Assembly (NCBI RefSeq): GCF_030504645.1
Contig: NZ_JAUKWQ010000001.1
Coordinates: 682,001 to 746,000 of the forward strand
Source: Rhizobium oryzicola
GTDB lineage: Bacteria; Pseudomonadota; Alphaproteobacteria; Rhizobiales; Rhizobiaceae
Length of the DNA stretch: 64,000 nucleotides
Direction: 5' to 3'
Shown: positions 58,621 through 64,000 of the stretch, in pieces
Position numbering within the stretch: the first letter of the stretch is position 1
How the letters are laid out: each line of letters opens with the position of its first letter
Program-made: the position numbers and the translations under genes
The notes under the pieces: generated by a model
Database searches by the model: none
What the model was told of the DNA's origin: nothing
The model's input: only the letters and a program-made list of their open reading frames with translations

Positions 58621-58902
58621 ATGGGTTCCGTGGGTCTCCAACGATCCTGTTCGACATCATTGCCGCGCTTTACGGTGGGCCGCGATCACCACGGCTGGTG
58701 GGTGGTGCATGACCGCGAGGAGCGGATCGGCGGCCTATTCCGCAGCTGCGAGGCCGCGCTTCATTTTGCCGGCGGCGAATGCGAACTGCGCCATGACGAA
58801 GTTCAGGTCGCCGATGCCGGAGAGGTCGTAGAACTCGGCACCTTTACTGCCGACAACCCGCCAGGCCCATTCCTCAATCTGAAGGCAGCCCTTGCTGTGT
58901 AA
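58621..58902 (+). CDS. small conserved protein, paralogue A
   Basis: A 93-aa protein of unknown function, with the motif LPRFTVGRDHHGWWVVHDREERIGGLFRSCEAALHFA (residues about 15-50) and an acidic C-terminal half. It shares this motif with the protein at 60652 (PRFTIGRDQHGFWVLQDEANRFGGLFASEEAALKYA), so they are paralogues separated by a GGDEF gene. AAAGGAG is upstream of ATG 58621. No signal or membrane helix. Confidence 0.7.
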   Translation: MGSVGLQRSCSTSLPRFTVGRDHHGWWVVHDREERIGGLFRSCEAALHFAGGECELRHDEVQVADAGEVVELGTFTADNPPGPFLNLKAALAV

Positions 58903-58964
58903 TGCGAGCGTTTCTGTTTAGGTTCCTTGCCTGAACGAGCCCCATCCCGAGGCAGGGTACCCTT

Positions 58965-58997
58965 GTCCCGCCGTCCAGCCCACGGCGGGACATTTTA
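58965..58997 (+). terminator. Rho-independent terminator after paralogue A
   Basis: GTCCCGCCG (58965-58973) pairs with CGGCGGGAC (58983-58991), followed by ATTTTAG. The rest of the 328-bp gap to the GGDEF gene is AT-richer and likely holds its promoter; no gene is seen. Confidence 0.75.
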
Positions 58998-59230
58998 GAT
59001 ATCCATTGTGCAAAGAGTGCTTGATAGTAAACCCACAGTGTTTTTCGAGTGGTACACGCGACTTTTGTTTGGGTTCAGAAATTTCCATCCAGTTGCAACT
59101 CTAGATCGACTCCATTTAGATCGGCTTTACCCTTTCCTGCTTCGGATGATGCCTTCACTCGGGAATTAGTAGTTGTTATCGGTTTTTGCGGTGTAAGTGC
59201 TGCATCGGTTACAAAAAGCGTGCTGAACCC

Positions 59231-60421
59231 ATGTTGGACCTGCTGACGGTCGTCACTTACAACGCCATTGTCAATTTTGCATTGGTGATCATTGCGACTG
59301 TCGCCTGGTTGCGCAATCCGCGCCAGAAGGAGATGATCCACTGGCTATTGGCCGCTTGGTTCATGGTCATTGGTGCCGCTTTCACCAGCATGACCGAAGC
59401 GCTTCCCTACAACATCATGGGCTATATCGGCGGCTCGATCTATGTCGCGCTGACCGGCTTCATGCGGTTGGGGTTCAAGGAGTTTTATGGCCAGCCTTAT
59501 CAGCTGCGGGAAGCCTTTTACGTCTCGGCGGTCGTATGCGTTGGTTTTGCCTTGGCGGAGCTTGCGCAGGACCCCGCCAGTATCCGCATCACGCTGATCT
59601 ACCTGGGTTCGGCTGCCAATCTCGCGCTGGCTGCCATCGTTCTATGGCATGCCAAGCCGGGCGAATGGCTGCCTTCTGGCCGATTGGCGGCAGCCGTTTA
59701 CGCCATCTATGCGGCTGCCAACGCGGCGACTGCACCATTGGCCATTCTTTACCCTGTGCAGTTTGTCGGGCGGGTGCCGATCTCCGACTGGATGACCTAT
59801 ACCAGCATGCTGCTGTTGATCTTCAACCTCATGTCCTTCCTGATGGCCATGGTGCTGAAGCTGGAGCGCAGCGGCGAAGTCCAGCGGCAGCTGGCCGAGC
59901 GGGATGGTTTGACCGGGCTTCTCAACCGTCGCATGTTCCTGCAGCAAACGACGATACGGCTTCAGACCGGCGCCGCGGCCATCGCCGTTCTCGATCTCGA
60001 CCATTTCAAGCGCATCAACGATACCTTTGGCCACAAGGGAGGAGACGATGCGCTGATCCAGTTTAGCAGCTGCATGAGCGACAGCCTTCCACCTGACTCC
60101 ATCCTCGGAAGACTGGGCGGAGAGGAGTTCGGCATCTGCCTGCCGGGCCGTGATCAGGCATCGGCCCAGAATATTCTGGATGCGGCGCTACAGGCGTTGT
60201 CATCGATGGATATCGTCTCGGGTCACCACCGCTTTCGCCTGACCTTTTCCTGCGGCTTTGCCATCATGCGTGATGCCTCCCGAAGCCTTGATGCATGGAT
60301 GGCGGATGCTGATTTGGCGCTCTATGCCGCCAAGGATGGCGGCCGCAATCGCGTTATTGCCCACTCTCCACACTTGTTGCCCACTATGGATGACACGGAT
60401 ACTTCACGTCTCTCAGCCTGA
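59231..60421 (+). CDS. membrane-bound GGDEF diguanylate cyclase
   Basis: A 396-aa protein predicted to make cyclic di-GMP. Six or so membrane helices fill residues 1-215 ([26 protein letters not shown] onwards), followed by a linker [25 protein letters not shown] and the GGDEF domain with [22 protein letters not shown] and the active site LGGEEFG. No RxxD inhibitory site is found at the usual position before it. ATG 59231 was chosen at the first hydrophobic segment; an upstream start at 59186 adds Cys-rich residues. Flanked by the two small paralogues. Confidence 0.9.
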   Translation: MLDLLTVVTYNAIVNFALVIIATVAWLRNPRQKEMIHWLLAAWFMVIGAAFTSMTEALPYNIMGYIGGSIYVALTGFMRLGFKEFYGQPYQLREAFYVSAVVCVGFALAELAQDPASIRITLIYLGSAANLALAAIVLWHAKPGEWLPSGRLAAAVYAIYAAANAATAPLAILYPVQFVGRVPISDWMTYTSMLLLIFNLMSFLMAMVLKLERSGEVQRQLAERDGLTGLLNRRMFLQQTTIRLQTGAAAIAVLDLDHFKRINDTFGHKGGDDALIQFSSCMSDSLPPDSILGRLGGEEFGICLPGRDQASAQNILDAALQALSSMDIVSGHHRFRLTFSCGFAIMRDASRSLDAWMADADLALYAAKDGGRNRVIAHSPHLLPTMDDTDTSRLSA

Positions 60422-60651
60422 ACTGTTTTCGGAAGTGTGATGCCGCCTCTTCTTTTACACGGCCTCGGCCTTCCAGTGACCTGGGCCGGACGATTGCCTG
60501 TGCGCAACCGGCCCTGAGTAAGGGCGCCTGATCCCTCTGCATGGCAGAAATCCATAAACAACTAGGCTTTTCGATCATAAATGCGCTATGAGACGCGGCT
60601 TCGTGGTCGGGTATGGCATCCGGCCCCTCACATTCAGAAGGAGTACGTGTC

Positions 60652-60900
60652 ATGAGTGAGTTTGCCAATCAGCGTTCGAATTTCCGGTCTTCTCCCCGCT
60701 TTACCATTGGCCGCGACCAGCACGGCTTCTGGGTCCTTCAGGATGAAGCCAATCGTTTCGGCGGTCTTTTCGCCAGCGAGGAAGCAGCGCTGAAATATGC
60801 GACAGTGATCAGCAAGGACCAAAGGGATATTCGCCGCGCTCCCGCCTCCGCCGTGGTTGAGCTTATGAGCGGCAAGTCGCACCTATCCCACGCTGCCTGA
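60652..60900 (+). CDS. small conserved protein, paralogue B
   Basis: An 82-aa protein sharing the PRFTxGRDxHGxWVxxD and GGLF motif with the protein at 58621; C-terminal half rather different (VISKDQRDIRRAPASAVVELMSG). AGAAGGAG lies nine bases before ATG 60652. The only nearby gene on its strand is the GGDEF gene, 230 bp upstream. Function unknown. Confidence 0.7.
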   Translation: MSEFANQRSNFRSSPRFTIGRDQHGFWVLQDEANRFGGLFASEEAALKYATVISKDQRDIRRAPASAVVELMSGKSHLSHAA

Positions 60901-60916
60901 ATTCTTGTGCTTGATG

Positions 60917-60970
60917 GAAGCGGAATGTGCCGGGCCTGACCTGGCCGCACGTTCCGCTTCTTTCTTTTTT
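60917..60970 (+). terminator. Rho-independent terminator after paralogue B
   Basis: GAAGCGGAA (60917-60925) pairs with TTCCGCTTC (60952-60960), with an inner GC-rich part, followed by TTTCTTTTTT. The rest of the 313-bp gap to ileS contains no gene; it should hold the ileS promoter. Confidence 0.8.
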
Positions 60971-61213
60971 GCGCCGGACTTGTCTCTTTTCTTTCAGGGC
61001 AAAAACACTTAAACACCACGCCATTATGACCTTTGTCTCCGTGGCCCGCAGTTTTCGAATTATCGGCCCGGCCTTCCGAGCAGCGTAATCCACGCGCGGG
61101 AAGGTCCGGGTTTTCGGTGCTTGGGCTATTCCCGTTCCCAAGCGCTATCGTCCGCCACGCCGAATTTTGATCCGCGCGACGCTTGTGCCGTCGCCCTCAT
61201 GAATGGTTGATCC

Positions 61214-64000
61214 ATGACCGATAACGTCGACAAGAACGATTACTCTTCCACGCTCTATCTGCCGCAGACCGAGTTTCCGATGCGCGCCGGCCTTCCCCAG
61301 AAGGAGCCGGAAATGGCGAAAAAGTGGAAGGAAATGGGGCTTTACAAGAAGCTGCGCGCCTCCGCTGCCGGCCGCGAAAAGTTCGTGCTCCACGACGGCC
61401 CTCCCTATGCGAACGGCAACATCCATATCGGCCATGCGCTGAACAAGGTGCTGAAGGACGTCATCACCCGCTCGTTCCAGATGCGCGGGTTTGATAGCAA
61501 CTATGTGCCCGGCTGGGATTGCCACGGCCTGCCGATCGAGTGGAAGATCGAGGAAGCCTACCGCGCCAAGGGCAAGGACAAGAACGAAGTCCCGATCAAC
61601 GAATTCCGGAAAGAGTGCCGCGAGTTCGCGCAAGGCTGGATCAACATCCAGTCGGAGGAATTCCGCCGCCTCGGCATCGAGGGCGACTTCGATCATCCCT
61701 ACACGACCATGGCCTTCCATTCGGAAGCCCGCATCGCCGGCGAGTTGTTGAAGATCGCCATGAGCGGCCAGCTCTATCGCGGTTCCAAGCCGATCATGTG
61801 GTCGGTTGTGGAGCGCACCGCGCTGGCTGAGGCGGAAGTGGAGTATCACGAGGTCGAAAGCGATACGATCTGGGTGAAGTTCCCGGTGGTGGAGGCTTTA
61901 CAGCTTCCTGATGTTCATTTGGAGGATTGGAAGCCGGGTCAGCAGCTATCGGAGGTTCCTCCATCGGCTAAAGCGCTTAGCGATGAAGGCGCCTCTGTCG
62001 TCATCTGGACGACTACGCCTTGGACGATCCCCGGTAACCGGGCGATCTCCTACTCGTCGCGCATCGAATATGGCCTTTACGAAGTAACGGCTGCTGCGAA
62101 CGACTTCGGTCCCCGTCCGGGTGAAAAGCTCATCTTCGCCGACAAGCTGGCGGCCGACGCCTTTGCAAAGGCCAAGCTGGAGTTTAAGCGCATTCGTCAG
62201 GTTCCCGCTGACGAACTCAGCGCTCTCGCCTGCGCGCATCCGCTCGCCGCTCTCGGCTACACCTTCAAGGTCCCGCTGCTCGATGGTGATCACGTCACAG
62301 ACGATGCCGGTACGGGCTTCGTCCACACCGCGCCGAGCCATGGCCGCGAGGACTTTGACGCCTGGATGTCCAAGCTGCGCGAGCTCGAAGCCCGCGGCAT
62401 CGACACGAAAATTCCGTTCCCGGTCGATGATGCCGGTTACTACACGGAAGACGCCCCCGGCTTCGGCCCCTCTGCCGAAGGCGGTGCCGCCCGCGTGCTG
62501 GATGATAACGGCAAGAAGGGCGATGCCAACAAGCGCGTGACCGAAGCTTTGATCGCCGCGAACAACCTGTTTGCCCGCGGTCGCATCAAGCACGAATACC
62601 CGCATTCCTGGCGTTCCAAGAAGCCGGTCATCTTCCGCAACACGCCGCAGTGGTTCGTCTATATGGACAAGGAACTCGGTGACGGCACCACGCTGCGCAC
62701 CCGTGCGCTCAACGCCATTGACCAGACCCGCTTCGTGCCGGCGGGCGGCCAGAACCGCCTGCGGGCCATGATCGAGCAGCGCCCGGATTGGGTGCTCTCC
62801 CGTCAAAGAGCGTGGGGCGTGCCGATCTGCGTCTTCGCCGATGTGGATGGCAATGTCCTGAAGGACGAGCAGGTGAATGCCCGCATTCTCGAAGCCTTCG
62901 AGAAGGAAGGGGCGGATGCCTGGTTTGCGGCCGGTGCCAAGGAACGTTTCCTCGGCAACGCGCATGACGGCGACAAGTGGCAGATGGTGACCGACATCCT
63001 CGACGTCTGGTTCGATTCAGGCTCCACCCACACCTTCACGCTGGAAGACCGCCCGGATCTGAAATGGCCGGCGGACGTCTATCTGGAAGGCTCCGACCAG
63101 CATCGCGGCTGGTTCCATTCGTCGCTCCTGGAAAGCTGCGCCACGCGTGGCCGTGCGCCTTATAACGCCGTTGTCACGCATGGATTTACGATGGCGGAAG
63201 ACGGTCGCAAGATGTCGAAATCGCTCGGCAATACGGTGACGCCGCAGGATGTAATGAAGGAATCCGGCGCGGATATCCTGCGCCTCTGGGTCATGTCGAC
63301 CGACTATGCGGAGGACCAGCGCCTCGGCAAGACGATCATCCAGACCAACATCGACGCCTATCGCAAGATCCGCAACACGATCCGCTGGATGCTCGGTACG
63401 CTCGCCCATGACCATGGCGACGAGATCGCTTACGCCGATCTGCCGGAACTCGAAAAGCTGATGCTGCATCGCCTGAGCGAGCTCGATCAACTGGTGCGCA
63501 AGGCCTATGACGATTTCGACTTCAAGCGCATCGTCCGCGCGCTCAGCGATTTCGCCAATGTGGAACTGTCGGCCTTCTATTTCGACATCCGCAAGGATAC
63601 GCTCTATTGTGACGCGCCGTCGAGCCTGAAGCGCCGTTCGGCTCTCTTCGTCATCCGCAAGCTGTTCGATTGCCTCGTGCTGTGGTTTGCGCCGATGATG
63701 CCGTTCACCACGGAAGAGGCCTGGCTGTCGCGTGATCCCTCGGCCACCTCGGTTCACCTGGAACAGTTCCCGGCGATCCCGTCGGAATGGGCAAACGAGG
63801 CCGTCTCCGAAAAGTGGAAGCATGTCCGCACGGTTCGCCGTGCCGTCACCGGTGCGCTCGAGATCGAACGCAAGGAAAAGCGCATCGGTTCTTCTCTGGA
63901 AGCCGCTCCCGTCGTGCATGTCGCGGATGCGGAGCTGTTGAAGGCGCTCGATGGTCTCGATTTTGCGGAAATCTGCATCACCTCGGATATATCAGTGGTG
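61214..64000 (+). CDS. ileS: isoleucyl-tRNA synthetase, 3' end beyond window
   Basis: IleRS charges tRNA-Ile and edits valine. The ORF is open from ATG 61214 to the right edge, 929 codons, with no stop; full proteins are about 960-970 aa, so only the end is missing. Motifs: HIGH as HIGHAL (residues 71-74), [14 protein letters not shown], the editing-domain region with [16 protein letters not shown], and KMSKS (666-670, [10 protein letters not shown]). [21 protein letters not shown] follows. The protein start [32 protein letters not shown] is typical of alphaproteobacteria. Confidence 0.97.
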   Translation, partial: MTDNVDKNDYSSTLYLPQTEFPMRAGLPQKEPEMAKKWKEMGLYKKLRASAAGREKFVLHDGPPYANGNIHIGHALNKVLKDVITRSFQMRGFDSNYVPGWDCHGLPIEWKIEEAYRAKGKDKNEVPINEFRKECREFAQGWINIQSEEFRRLGIEGDFDHPYTTMAFHSEARIAGELLKIAMSGQLYRGSKPIMWSVVERTALAEAEVEYHEVESDTIWVKFPVVEALQLPDVHLEDWKPGQQLSEVPPSAKALSDEGASVVIWTTTPWTIPGNRAISYSSRIEYGLYEVTAAANDFGPRPGEKLIFADKLAADAFAKAKLEFKRIRQVPADELSALACAHPLAALGYTFKVPLLDGDHVTDDAGTGFVHTAPSHGREDFDAWMSKLRELEARGIDTKIPFPVDDAGYYTEDAPGFGPSAEGGAARVLDDNGKKGDANKRVTEALIAANNLFARGRIKHEYPHSWRSKKPVIFRNTPQWFVYMDKELGDGTTLRTRALNAIDQTRFVPAGGQNRLRAMIEQRPDWVLSRQRAWGVPICVFADVDGNVLKDEQVNARILEAFEKEGADAWFAAGAKERFLGNAHDGDKWQMVTDILDVWFDSGSTHTFTLEDRPDLKWPADVYLEGSDQHRGWFHSSLLESCATRGRAPYNAVVTHGFTMAEDGRKMSKSLGNTVTPQDVMKESGADILRLWVMSTDYAEDQRLGKTIIQTNIDAYRKIRNTIRWMLGTLAHDHGDEIAYADLPELEKLMLHRLSELDQLVRKAYDDFDFKRIVRALSDFANVELSAFYFDIRKDTLYCDAPSSLKRRSALFVIRKLFDCLVLWFAPMMPFTTEEAWLSRDPSATSVHLEQFPAIPSEWANEAVSEKWKHVRTVRRAVTGALEIERKEKRIGSSLEAAPVVHVADAELLKALDGLDFAEICITSDISVV

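Noticed and set aside
60901..61213. T-box or other riboswitch upstream of ileS
   Set aside because: T-box control of ileS is not expected in alphaproteobacteria and no specifier or antiterminator structure was recognised.
61145..62965. Long minus-strand ORFs opposite ileS
   Set aside because: They are shadows of ileS; ileS has all family motifs on the + strand.

Overview
The window comes from a high-GC alphaproteobacterium, most likely Rhizobiaceae (Agrobacterium/Rhizobium relatives). This rests on gene content: a short HisG encoded with HisZ, a plant-type glutamate-cysteine ligase, a CIRCE-controlled groESL, tandem exported YkuD transpeptidases, DUF1127 and MmyB-type proteins, and a short mosaic palindromic repeat of the kind common between rhizobial genes. 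No replication origin, rRNA, prophage or insertion sequence was recognised.

Positions 39-8620 hold a complete type I-C CRISPR-Cas locus on the + strand: cas3, cas5c, cas8c (with a probable internal start for Cas11c), cas7, cas4, cas1, cas2, a leader of about 216 bp, and a small array of seven repeats and six spacers whose last repeat is degenerate. There is no cas6, as expected when Cas5c processes the crRNA. The only large gap in the operon (cas3-cas5, 154 bp) contains an isolated repeat-like element on the opposite strand. It keeps the repeat ends and hairpin register but has a different stem sequence, and it is the strongest candidate here for something undescribed. A tRNA-Gln(CTG) lies just beyond the array with its 3' end facing the CRISPR locus, as at many island boundaries.

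Positions 9193-34397 are mostly housekeeping and stress genes: Ppx/GppA phosphatase with rlmE, an MFS exporter, a Tat-exported metallo-beta-lactamase-fold protein, an SDR divergent from an MmyB-type regulator, guaB, MAPEG, an alcohol dehydrogenase, a patatin/bdhA pair, a dienelactone hydrolase, the divergent oxyR-katG peroxide module with a putative OxyR operator, a soluble chemoreceptor with a globin-like but apparently haem-less sensor, a LysR regulator, DUF1127 and DUF937 proteins, then gshA, rsmE, a Pit phosphate transporter and a Nudix hydrolase on the minus strand.

Positions 34654-64000 hold glcDEF (glycolate oxidase), an outer-membrane beta-barrel, two YkuD L,D-transpeptidases, tag, an AT-rich patch with a 77-aa orphan, hisS-hisZ-hisG interrupted by a 157-bp repeat, a RelBE pair followed by a coupled methyltransferase-like orphan, a His/Met/Cys-rich protein with a DUF305 protein (possible copper handling), HAD, DoxX, an ornithine cyclodeaminase-like protein, an alpha/beta hydrolase, groEL-groES, chrA, a class IIA HAD phosphatase, ribF, a DapA-fold probable pseudoenzyme, two paralogous small proteins flanking a membrane GGDEF protein, and the 5' 929 codons of ileS running off the right edge.

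All calls come from reading the sequence and remembered family motifs. No database search was run.
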